Origin: Kalaharituber pfeilii
Taxonomy: Eukaryota > Ascomycota > Pezizomycetes > Pezizales > Pezizaceae
NCBI GenBank assembly: GCA_015179045.1
Contig: WHUZ01000003.1
Location: forward strand, 1,922,001 to 1,986,000
Direction: 5' to 3'
Length of the DNA: 64,000 nt
The notes beneath the pieces were generated by a model that worked only from the letters and a program-made list of their open reading frames with translations, did no database searches and had not been told where the DNA came from. Positions 52,247 to 63,200 of the stretch are shown here, one piece after another; position 1 is the stretch's first letter, and the number at the start of each line of letters is the position of its first letter. Position numbers and translations under genes: made by a program.

Positions 52247-52330
52247 GGACAAATAATGCTCTCGCCATAGCACATGGGACGGCATGGGAGTAATGATATT
52301 AAAAATAATAATAATAATAATAATAATAAT
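52247..52330 (+). mobile_element. LINE-A tail with (AAT)n in place of poly(A)
   Basis: A diverged hairpin (CTCGCCATAG, inner CAC/GGG, GGCATGGGAG) is followed by AAAAATAATAATAAT... (about nine AAT units). Only a weak flanking match (ACACTG) is present, so the boundaries are approximate. Confidence 0.7.
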
Positions 52331-53101
52331 CCACACTGAAGGAAAGGTGCAGACTAATCTGATTGGTGCGGATCGCTTCGTGGAGGAGAAGCAGGAAAGC
52401 GCCAAGCCCGAGGACTTGCAAGAGATGTTGGCAACGGTACGCAGTTTTGAGCACGTGAGAATACATGTGAGAATATGTCTGCTTTGGATTATTTTCAGCT
52501 GCGATGTTTTAAAAGCGCGAGTTGGAGGTGGTTTTTTCCGGGTGAAGGTCAGTGGATCGGTTGCCCAATTGTCAATTGCAGCAGTCGATGTCGCTGTTGC
52601 GAAAGTGAACGTGTGGAGACCACCACGAGCACGTGAGTACACGTGATCACCAGAGAATGTCTGTCGCCGAAATTGTTTCGTTTTCTTGGCGACTTGATAT
52701 GCATGGGCTCTTTTAGTTACATCGATCAAGCTCTGCACATATATCCAATAACCACACCTCCTTCAACTCCTTCCCCAGTGATGGCTAGATATCAAGTATC
52801 GGTCAACGTTGAGAGAGCATAAGTTAGTATTTACTAGCAAGACATATCGACGAGCTTGGAAAGGTGTATGCATAAACGGGGATCCCAAAGCCCGATTAGG
52901 AAAATTAAATGGAAAGAGAATACTGGGTCAAATTAAGTGATTTATTCTAAAACCCACAGGCGGTACGGACGTGCTATTTACTACGCGCAATGCCAGTTAC
53001 CACCGCATGTTCTTGCAATTGTAGCTGGCGCTCACGCGTCTTATCTATCGTCCCAGGCCTTGTTTCACGCTCTAATCTCCGATTGGATTGTATATAATAG
53101 G
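52331..53101. other. No gene recognised
   Basis: Open frames on both strands lack domain similarity. Sequence composition is average. Confidence 0.4.
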
Positions 53102-53287
53102 CCCTGAAACGAGAAATCCTTTTTTTTCCCCTGTTTTCATGACGCCACTGAGATTTTTCCACTGTTCAAGTTTCGGATGATCAACTAATACTATTTTATT
53201 ACATATCATGACATTTCAATGCAATAAGGCATTGATTCTAGTGAAATATGCGACCTTTGAACTTTAATGTAGTTGCATATTGAAATA

Positions 53288-54309
53288 CAGTCACATGGCA
53301 AAAGAAAACGCCCACCTTTGCATAATCTCTGGGCCTGTGTGCATAATCTTTGCGCCCGGTGCTTAATTAAGACATACACGCGCGTGTCTTAGACATAAAC
53401 GCGCGTAGGTCTCACAACATTGCGCTAAATTGGGGATTCTGAGATAGAATAAAATAAAGTTGACTCCTAAAGGGGATCGGAAGTCAAGAAAAAATCTACA
53501 GCCACTACAGGTAACTGACAGCCGAATTTACAAAATCCTGCAATAATGTCAACTCAAACTGCTGACTCCTCAGCCAATACTGCCAGCACTTCTGCCTCCA
53601 GTGCCGCCTCTTCTACCTCCAGTGCTGCCTCTTCTACCATCACTGCCGCTCCTAAGAAGCAGATGACCGACTTTGAAAAAGGTTAAATTGTCCTTCTGGA
53701 CCAACAAGAGATGTCATTTCAACAGATTGTGAATCAAATAGGTCGGCCTAAGAGTACTATTCAAGATTTTCTTAAGTATTACAAGGAGTGAGGCACTGCT
53801 GAAAATGCGCCTAAGAGTGGAAGACCGAAAAAGCTAAATGAGAATGTTATGGACTCTATCACTGCTTTACTTGATAGTGACCCATCTCTCTCAAAGCTCT
53901 CTGACCCATCTCTATCAAAGCTCTCTCTACAAGAACATTTAAAGGAAAATCTAGACATCAAAATTGACTCGTAAACCCTCGATCGGAACCTCCAGCTTAA
54001 GGGCTGTCGGAAGTGGAGGGCTGGAAGAGACCTGAACTAACTCCCATCCATGCTGCAGCAAGGTTAGCTTGGGCCCTGGAGAGAAAGGATTGGACGGAGG
54101 AAACCTGGGCAAAGTATGTTTGGTCTGATGAATGCAATGTTGAGAGAAGTAATGGTGGTGGTGCGAAGTGGATATGGAGGAAGAATGGAGCGGAACGATA
54201 TGCAGTGGACCCTAGCCTTATTGGCGTTAGTGGCGGTAATAGCGCGTATGTAGGTCTAAGACATCAAATTATGCAAATTAGGTGGGCGTTTTCTTTTGCC
54301 ATGTGACTG
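53288..54309 (+). mobile_element. Tc1/mariner element, internally deleted (1022 bp)
   Basis: Terminal inverted repeats start CAGTCACATGGCAAAAGAAA and extend 30 bp perfectly (to CGCCCACCT), with a further TTGCATAAT match. TA flanks both ends (53286-53287 and 54310-54311). Inside is a decayed transposase that lacks its C-terminal part. Confidence 0.92.
53546..54260 (+). pseudogene. Tc1-like transposase, decayed
   Basis: A Ser/Thr/Ala-rich start (MSTQTADSSANTAS) leads into a helix-turn-helix region. This contains KKQMTDFEKG, a stop, IVLLDQQEMSFQQIVNQIGR and PKSTIQDFLKYYKE, followed by a stop and AENAPKSGRPKKL with a GRPKK basic hook. Later blocks are LDRNLQLKGCRKW, HAAARLAWALERKDWT and YVWSDECNVERSNGGGAKWI, with the first catalytic Asp. 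At least four stops and a frame change are present. The second catalytic Asp and the final acidic residue are missing, consistent with the short element. Confidence 0.8.
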
Positions 54310-54380
54310 TATAATACAATATATCTTGTCGTATATATTATATATATCTAGTTGCATATTTTATATATATTCTGGTTGTA

Positions 54381-55220
54381 CAGTCACTGGTCAAAAGTCT
54401 TGGTGACGCCACTTTTCTTGGCACCTCAAAATGCTTGCTTGCGCAACTTCAAACGCTCATATCTCCATGATCCACAGCTCAATTACAGAAGTTGTACCTG
54501 CAATTGATAGCACCATGTCTATAGTCTTGCATATCACATGCAGCAATCATGAGAATAGTAGTAGTCAATTATATGGACCAATAGGTCAGGAGCAAATTCT
54601 AGCATTTTTTACCTAAATTCTCTCTGCATAATAGTGTAGTTCCATACAAGGAGAATATTTTTGGGACTAGTAAATTTTGCTATGAAAATACATATTGAGT
54701 CCATCTTATTTCATATTTTTGGTATTTTTTATGTTGTGTTGCAGGTTCTGTATGGAGCTATTTGTTTCCAGACACCGATATTTGACCCTAAAATGACAAT
54801 TTTGTATGGGAATTTGGTAATCTTGGCGTTCTTTGAGATTTGCGATTTTATCTCGGCAGCCACATGACCCCAACATCTGTTCTACAACCGGAACCATGAA
54901 GTTTCAGGAGTATCTATCAAAGAAAAAATCCTGTTTGTCTATCTAGTTGTGGTGCTAAAGATACATCACATTTCAAAAATTCAGAGTTTTTGTATGGAAT
55001 ACCTAGTATTCAATAACTTTTTATAGATATTACACTGCAATCAGTGTGCTATAAGTATGTCCTGTGCTGTAGCATAAACCATACTGCTTACACTATCACC
55101 AGTTCAAGTTGTAGGTTAATTGGGTCACTTCTCGTGGAGATATCTCAATTTTTGTTCAAATGGACATTGTCGCCGCTTGGTGCTCAGATCCCTTTCACCA
55201 AGACTTTTGACCAGTGACTG
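54381..55220. mobile_element. Non-autonomous Tc1/mariner-like element (840 bp)
   Basis: The ends CAGTCACTGGTCAAAAGTCT and the exact inverse form about 26-bp terminal inverted repeats, flanked by TA (54379-54380 and 55221-55222). The interior has no transposase. Its ends share only CAGTCAC with the neighbouring 53288 element, so it belongs to a different family. Confidence 0.9.
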
Positions 55221-55746
55221 TATATTTTACATTCTAGTCGCATATTTTATTTCAAGTTCATAATACGAGAATATTACATAGAACTACAATATTAAAATGG
55301 ATTAAATAAAGTTCTTATTTCTTAATTGTATTATTAAAGTTCAATATAATATTCTGATAGCATATTTTATTGCGAACTTGAAAAAAAATATGTGACTAGA
55401 AACTATATATTGAATATGCAATTATATTGAAGTTTCAATGGTTGCATATTTCACTATAAATGAGTAGAATTAAGGATTTATTGCATTGGCGTACAATGCT
55501 ATGTAATATTATGAATAGACTAAATAATATAGTGTTATGATAGTTGATCATCCGAAACTTGAACAGGGGAAAAATCTCAGTGGCGTCATGAAAACAGGGG
55601 AAAAAAATGGTTTTCTCGCCCTGAAACTGATGGTCGACGGGAGATACGGATATAGCAGATCTGCATCACTAGCGAGAGTCGTGGGTTCCTACCGAGCGAC
55701 ATTTTGTTTTCTCCTTTTCTTTTCATGTTACCCCCTTTGTAATTTA

Positions 55747-55797
55747 AATCGCCATAACCCTTAGGGCGGCACGAGAAAAAAAAGAAAAAAAAAAAAT
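55747..55797 (+). mobile_element. LINE-A tail insertion
   Basis: The hairpin (ATCGCCATAACCC, GGGCGGCACGAG) is followed by A-rich sequence. The target duplication was not resolved. Confidence 0.7.
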
Positions 55798-55839
55798 ACT
55801 GATTTTAGTACAGTGAATATAGTAATTAAATTGCCAGTA

Positions 55840-56743
55840 CTTTTTTTTTTTTTTTTTTATCAACAATACTCGCATGCCGCCCTATGGGCTATGGCGAGGG
55901 TTTATTAGAAGTAGGAAAAAGAAAAAAAGTAAACAGATAAATACATGTGGTGCCCGCGGTGCTCATACATGATGCGGGTGAACTGTCAATACGGAATGGG
56001 GCGTCATTCACTTCCGTCCTCTGTCCCATTCGTACTGTCCGGCTCGAAGTCATCTTCCTCCCAGTCTCACCCTGTCTACTTTCGATGCCTCCTCCAGGTA
56101 TACCACCACCGAGCTTGTCTTCTTTCCCTCCTCAACTACTACAACTAGGGTCGTCTTCTTCCTTAGTCATCGGATCCCCGTGACCTTTCCTAGGTCCTGG
56201 TTGGCTGCCTCCATCCATCGTCGGATGTTCCCGAGGTCTTTCCTCAGGGCTATCCCATGAACTACGATGCCGGTCTTTGGGGTGTTCGCGTCAGGAGTGG
56301 TTGGAGATAGGGATTTGGCCTTGGGGGTGTGAGGGGTTTAGTCTTGGGCGTGGACGCTGGGGTGGGAGTCGGCGTGGTTGTGGGAGTCAGTGGCTGTTTT
56401 TCGGCGGTGGGTGGTGCATTGCCTGCATTGGTCTGTGGGGTATTCACCGGTGGTGCTGAGGCAATCTTCTCTGCCTCCTTGTCGCTCAGCTGGCGCTTGA
56501 GTGCATATGTGTCCTGGCTGGACGGCATTTTGCCTTTGCGCTTTTTGTTCCGAGCACTGTTCCCGGTTGGCATCGGAGTGGGGGTCGCCGCTGGGGGAGT
56601 GGGCGGCGTCGTAGTACTCCCCGGAGACGGCTCCTCTAAGAGCACGGTATGGATTGGGCTGAAGCCTAGGGCTTTAGGTGTGGGTTCCGCCGGTTTGGTG
56701 TGTATGGTGGTGATGGGGCTGAGCCCCAGAGGCGGTGGCGGTG
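55840..56743 (-). mobile_element. LINE-A derivative with ORF1 only (copy A), 904 bp with TSD
   Basis: The insert is bounded by the 12-bp duplication AAATTGCCAGTA (55828-55839 and 56744-56755). The T run at 55841-55859 and the reversed hairpin mark its 3' end. The minus strand encodes a Pro/Thr-rich ORF1 N-terminal part (56743-56262; KKRKGKMPSSQDTYALKRQL), then GIVVHGIALRKDLGNIRRWM, KKTSSVVVYLEE, RVRLGG and YEWDRGRK followed by a stop. About 200 bp later comes the hairpin. No reverse transcriptase sequence exists between ORF1 and tail. Confidence 0.85.
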
Positions 56744-56755
56744 AAATTGCCAGTA

Positions 56756-57295
56756 TGCTAGCTAAAGCAACAACATCTCATATTCTATCTATATCATATT
56801 GTTAACTGTTGACGGCCGCCGCTGACATGTTTATAGGTAGGCCTGCCTCTCTGTGAATGGAAAGTGTTTCTCGGTGACATAAATATCAGCATTCTTGATA
56901 TTCTGAGATACTACTAGAACTTGTGAATGAACCGCAAGAGCATCTAATTGTCTATTTAATGTGATGATATACCTTCGTTCTCTACAAGTCCCTAGTTACC
57001 ACAATATTCATGTTCTACTATTTAGAGTAGTCTCACCGAAAGATAAACAAGTTTCCAAACCCGACTCTGTCCCTACGAGCTACCTACCTTTCGCGAAATA
57101 GAGAAGATACAGCAGTAAAGAAAAACAGAAGCAAAATATGGGATATAAATAAACTATTATCCACGCAGAGATGCAGCAATCCATTCTTCTCTCGATGAAG
57201 AACCTACAACGGACATCTTGCACCTATTCACCCTCTAAATACAAATCCTTACACTCAACAATACCCTAATCCAGTCCCATCTCATCTACATGCTA
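56756..57295. other. Downstream of the DUF3638 gene, no gene seen
   Basis: This is non-coding sequence that should contain the 3' UTR and polyadenylation region of the minus-strand giant gene. Confidence 0.45.
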
Positions 57296-60200
57296 TTACT
57301 CCCACTCCGATCTCTCCAACTCTTTCCTATGCACCAGCAACCCCAAATGTGTCGCCCCAAACTTCATTCCTTTCCTCCTTACTTCGGCTAACGATCTTAC
57401 GAACGCCACTGGACTTTTCTGAAATGCTATTTCCGAGTTGATGACACTAGTACCTGTGCTCTCATCCTTTCTGTATCCCTGGCGAAACCCATCTGTCTGT
57501 ACCTCGCATGGTAGGTGTTTCTGTTCTCTTCTTAAGAATATCCCCAGGAACCCACATGTCCTTGCATACGCCGTATAGGAATCGAAAAACAACTGTCCCG
57601 CAAACAAATTCAATTGGATCATTAATTGACCCCGGCTGGGAAACCCCTCCACCCACCTGTGGGGCAAAGCTGGAATCGCTGCGTACGTAAGATCCTCGAA
57701 GGTTGGTGCTACTCGCTGGGCTCTAGGTGCGTAAATGTGAAGGTTGACAGCTTCTGAGCACCGGATATGTGGGAGGAGTTCGTTTACCTCAAAAGGACTC
57801 AAGAGGCACAGAATTGGTGAGGCATGATGCGCGCGGACGTTGGAGACAATCCAGTTCACGGGGCGAAGATATGAGTCACTCCGACCCGAGTCCAGTTTAA
57901 CAGTGCTTGCGAAGTCGGTGGAGGCAATAATGTTGGGTGCCCACGGTCCAGACTCAATTTTGTTACGAAATGAGGTTTGGGAAAGTGTTTTCATCAGGGA
58001 TATGAATGGTGAGCCGGAGGTGTCAGGTTTGGGACTAACTATGCCAGTCTTGATGAATTCAAGAATGGCAGGGTCAACTTTATGAATGAGTGGGGTGGCA
58101 GCTTGCGGCGGCTCGACATGTCTCAGACGTTCGACTTCGTTGGCAACCTCTCTCTCTTGCTCTTCCTGCACAGCGACGCCGTGAAGCGATGTGACCTGAC
58201 ATTCTTCACAGCGTGAACTGATGGACTGAAGTTGTTTATGGCGGGCCTGCAGCTCTGAATCCTTTAATTTTTCAGTAATAACGTGTGTGATTGAATCCCA
58301 TTGTGCCCGAGAGGGGCCATACAATTCTTCCAAGCTCTTTGATTCAGGTTCCTTCCACGCCAAAGCCAACTGTTCATTGTTGAGCTCACCAGCTCTGTGT
58401 TTGGCCCAAACGTTCTCTCTAATCTGGTGCCCGATACCTTGGTTTGCCCATAGAGCGGTGTTGTGTTGAGTCTGCGTACATGTTTCGTACATGACCCAAG
58501 AGATGATGTCGATGGTTTCTATGTTGGCACCAAAATTATTTTTTCCAGAGTGTTGCAAGAGTTTGCTATGGACTTCGGGTGGAGCGAAGAAACGGACTGA
58601 TTGCCCTTGACCTAAGTTTCTCATCCTCATGCACGCTAGACGTTGGACTATTAGCTTTACCGTGTACCAAATATAATGATAAAACTTAAATAACGGGTCT
58701 CGCCATATCCTTCGAGGTGTTGATACGTAACTGGATTTAAAAAAGATCAATTTACCTTGTACCAACTTATCTTTAGTCAATTTAGGTCCCAATGTAACCG
58801 CCGCGATGCAATCCCCTGGCAGCTTCAAATCTGTCCCCCTTGTATGCGCCTCATCCAGATACACCAAGCAAGTTTCCATATTCTTTACATACGGTGAGAT
58901 CATGTAGGGCTGCTCACTACCATCCTTACCCATCACTGTTAGTTCATCATCATCATCGAAAAATACCACTGCAGTCCATCGATAGTTTCCGTTTCTAGCC
59001 AACTGTAACCAACATTCCGCCACTTCGTGATTCTTCATCTCCAGCACCTGTGCGCCCGCATCGAGTAGAACCTGGATTGGCTTCGTCTCATCCAGCAGTT
59101 TCTGCAATAATTCCTTTACCGGGAGCCTGTCATGCTGCTCCGTCTGCGCACATGTGTAGAAGTTATTCTCTGGTTGAAGAAGGTAGCGGAGCACTTTTGC
59201 ATTTGTGTGGGCTTGGTCGGGGAGGTCCTGTTGCTTGATCGACAAAGGCAGAAGATATCGGTTATCATTAGTTCCGCTGAAGCCTGTTGTGGGATGTTTC
59301 TTTTTCTCTGCGAGGTCCCATCCGGAGGTAGTAAGCTTGTGCGGAAACTCCTTGCACTCCTTCGGAAACACTATGTTAGTAAGGTAAAAGTCGATTACGC
59401 TCTTGTTCAGTTTGAGAAGCGGGTATATGGCGTGGTCCCACTGGTGGTTATCCTCTATGTTGATTCCCTGTAGTTGCTGTAAAGCCGGGGTAAGACGTTC
59501 TTCGCACCCGCGGATCCATGTTAAGTATTCTGATGCTGGATTATCAACCTTCTTGAGACGCTCGAAGCATACGCGGAGTTGGTTGTGGTCCAGCCCTTGG
59601 TAGTAATAGGATAGACAGGTGAGGGCAATGGTAACATCTGGGTGGCCAAACTCAGCGCGTGGGGCTGGGCAATCCTTCGCGCTGTAAGGAACAGCTAGCA
59701 GCGATCTGTGCGGAGCGAGTCCATAATCCACTCGCCACCTCTTCTCTCGAAGAACGAAAGCTAGAATACGATGCGCGATCATCCCTCTGAGCAGCAGCAA
59801 ATATGGTAACATTGTTTCCACTCCCTGCAACTCCACCTTCGATGATTCCCCAACTTCTTTCTTCGAAATGAAATCGAACAGCTGCCCACTCATTTCTGCA
59901 GTACACCATCTCGTTGAGACAGGGCCCAACACACCCTTCAGAATAACTTCCTTCGCAATTTTTTCAAGCAACTCGATCTCTGGCTCTTCCTTCAATAGTC
60001 TTGCGAAAGGGAAGCTTCCTGGAGCATCCTTCTGCTCAATCAACTCTACTCCATCCGGGTATCGACTCTTAATTTCCTGCATGTGTTTGCTGACAAGACC
60101 AAACAATTCTTGGATCATGGTCCAGCGTTCGGCGCTCAGCTGTAGGTCTTTCTGGTCACCGATGGTGTATATTAGCTGGTAACGGACGTGCAGAACTTCA

Positions 60201-63200
60201 TCACTCTCATCCAATATGTCGCGCGAGTGTTCCTCCAGCCAATGTTGAGACTTTAGAAGGGCATCCGCTATTCTGGGGTCGGAGTGGATTTTCTCAATCC
60301 CCATTAACTTAAAAGATAAGAGATGCTCGGGTTGGGACAGCCAAATCCCTCCAGTATCCAAACACTCCTGATATAAACCTTGAATTAGCTTCAGTGTGGA
60401 TTCTTTAAGCTTGATTTGCCGATGGAAGGGAAGATAATATATCCTCCGGTTCAACAGCCCACTCAGCTTCTGCACCAGCAAGTGGAACATTTGGCTTGAC
60501 AAAGACTTAAGCGCTATCACCCTCACCAAGGTCTTCTTATCAGCCAATGCAGCAGCGACAATCGGCACAATCACTGAAGACTTCCCTTCTCCCATGTTCA
60601 ACTGCATAACGGAATTGCCTCCATCAGTAGGGAACAACATCTTCGACGCAATTTGGGCTTGCACGGGCCTAATTAGCAGATTGTTTTCTATTTCGAACAA
60701 GAGCCATTCAGGATACTCTCGCGGATTCCACCCCGCGCGACCTCCGTTAGTCCACTCCTTATGGAACTCTACAGGGTCCTTGCATCGTGCATGGTGAAAG
60801 AGGCGAATGGCCTGTTGATATTTTGAAATCGATTCCCCTAAGAGCAGCAACAGGTCGTTCCACTCCTTTTGCCGATCAGTACGCTGCAGGTGACCACTTT
60901 CCGTTGTCGATGTCAGCTGGCTGAGCAAACTTCTCCTCGTAATCCTTGGTCGTAGCCCGGTCATAAAAAGCAACTCCTCTATTGTTCCCTTTTCTGGACA
61001 CAGCGCACTCACAATCTCTTGCAGCAGTCCTCTAACATCCTCTCCGCAAAGGTTCACATATGATCCTACACTGTTCAGAGGGGGGATGACGACGTGCGAT
61101 GCTTTCGTAGTGGAAGGTTCTTGTTCGAGAAGTGCATTCCAGCTCGTCGTCAAATCCTTCGAATAGTGCTTCTGGAATTCACTAGGGCCATTCGAAAGTC
61201 GAGTGATCAATTGCTGCAAATAGTCTTGTACCTTCAGCTGTCTTGTCTGATGATGTCCCGTGAAGTCCTCGTAATTGGGTGTCGGTGGCTCTTTTGTATT
61301 CAGAAGCAATTGTAGACTCTTCTGAGTGTCGGCCGCTGGTGCGAGATTATAGAATGGATTGAACCTGTACTTTTGCACGATTTTCAGTTCGTCGTCGGGC
61401 GTGATTTCATCAAGTTCCTCCTGGACCAGTGCTATATGCTGCAAGTATAGATAGTTATGGTACCAGTGTGACCACTTTTCCGTTAGTATGGGTAATGCGA
61501 GATCGGACCTCAACAGGTCCCAATGGCCTTTTGGTGGTTCGGACAGGGTTCTACAAGGCCATTGAGATTGATAGTAAGAAACGGCTTCGTCAATCTGTTG
61601 CTCTAGTCGGGTTTCGTATGCTCGCTTCCGGCGGAACCTGTACGCATGGGAGTCTTCCGACAGTTCAGTGCGTGGCCAGCGATATTCTGGACTTGATTCG
61701 AACGGAACCACATTCTTTTGGCGTAATACTATTTCTCGAATGTTGTCGGCCGTGGGCTTGCTCCCGTAAGTAAGGTGATAGCTCTTCTTCTTTCTTGCTA
61801 TTTTCGGAGGATCGATTCCTGCAAACGTTTCATTTGTGGCAAATGCGAGGATTGTTTCGATTAGTTCCATTGACACTTCGGCATCGCCACGATACGATAA
61901 TGTCGCAAGCACAAAAAGGATCTTGTATTGATCATCTTCCCGGGAGCTAGTCCGGAAAAATTCGTATAATGAGTACCAATCATCTTCCATGTCACTGTCA
62001 TGCCAATAGTGCTGGTACTCAACGTCCTGATTGGCTTTTGACCCAAGTGTACCCCAATGAAGGAGGTATCGCGCCAGACCTTTGGTTGGACGCACATCCG
62101 CTGCCCAATTTTGGACAAGGCTCGACACCCTGCAGACCCTCGATTCCATCATTTCGTCTATTTTATCTCCAGTGTAATACTCATCAGAGCTTCTGGAATC
62201 GACATTGCCCCAATACTCAACCGGTTGACAGGCTGCTCCGCGAATTGACGCCTTTGTTTGAAGGTGCTCAGCGACCTCTTGGATATCGACTTCAACATCT
62301 GCTTTAGTCTGGTGGAACATTTTTGTTCGTTCCCAATGGTTCAGAATTGACTTCACTAAAGAATGAAATTCCCAACGCTGGCAATAAGAAGGTAGGCTTG
62401 TTTTCCATTCAATTGTCTGCATGAGTCTGAGATGGGATGGATAGAACGTCCGCTTCGGAGACAATTTGGAAATCCAACCTAGAAGCTCGAGCTCGTCTGC
62501 GCCTAATTTCTGAAACGACCAGGAACTAGCGGAACGGAGATCGTCCAGTGCTTGTTCAGTTCCAGTTAATCCTGTTAGTGGGTCCGGGAGGCAGTATGCT
62601 GTGACAGCGTGGAGATAGATCTTATAAAGATGACTTCTCATGCTACCGTTCGGTACAAGCCGTCCTAGCAGGGGGTCGATGGTGTACAAATGGTAATTGA
62701 CCGTCTCAAAAGTATCTGTTGCTATTGAAACGGAGGTATGACCTTCTTTGATTTCGGACTGGATTTTCCCATGTGGTATTATCACAGTCCTGAGCATGCT
62801 ATTTAATGTGGACGTCGATTCTCGCAGAACAAGGTAGTTCTTGAGCCCATATAGTGTCCCAATTTCCTGACCAACTGCCGCTCTGACGTCTATCACCATC
62901 CCCGGGAAGTTATGGCATTTGATTGAAGATTCCCCTATGTGAGACCCATCGAATGCAAATTCAAGTTGGTATCGAGGCAATCTCACATTGACCATGTTCT
63001 TGCTGTTCAGTGTAACTTCAATGTTGCCTTCAGACTCAAGGGATCGGAGGAGCTTCCCAATAAGTTGGCTGGTCGGACTAGGATAGTCTATCAATCTGAC
63101 CTTTCCTGTGCGCAAGTCACGCGTCCCTTGTGCTTGCCACTCTCTCTGCGCTCCGGAGATGGAAACTATCCAGTTGCCGGATGATGGAAGCCAGAGGGAT

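Larger units (their letters stand above)
53110..55618. mobile_element. Long-inverted-repeat DNA element (8-bp TSD) hosting two Tc1-like elements
   Basis: The left end starts CGAGAAATCC and the right end is its inverse (GGTTTTCTCG). Inverted similarity extends over about 180-200 bp (blocks TTTTCATGACGCCACTGAG, AAGTTTCGGATGATCAAC, AATGCAATAA, TAGTGAAATATGC). The outermost flanks are an exact 8-bp duplication CCCTGAAA (53102-53109 and 55619-55626), which suggests a hAT-like transposase. The two nested elements account for about 1.86 kb of its 2.5 kb. The remaining interior is AT-rich and non-coding, with repeated TTGCATATTT motifs. Confidence 0.8.

Noticed and set aside
52094..52738. A 214-codon minus-strand frame
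   Set aside because: It runs through the LINE-A tail and the AAT repeat (giving an Ile run), so it is not a real gene.
55660..55710. tRNA-like B box (GGGTTCCTACC) suggesting a tRNA-derived SINE head
   Set aside because: There is no matching A box or cloverleaf; the resemblance is too weak.
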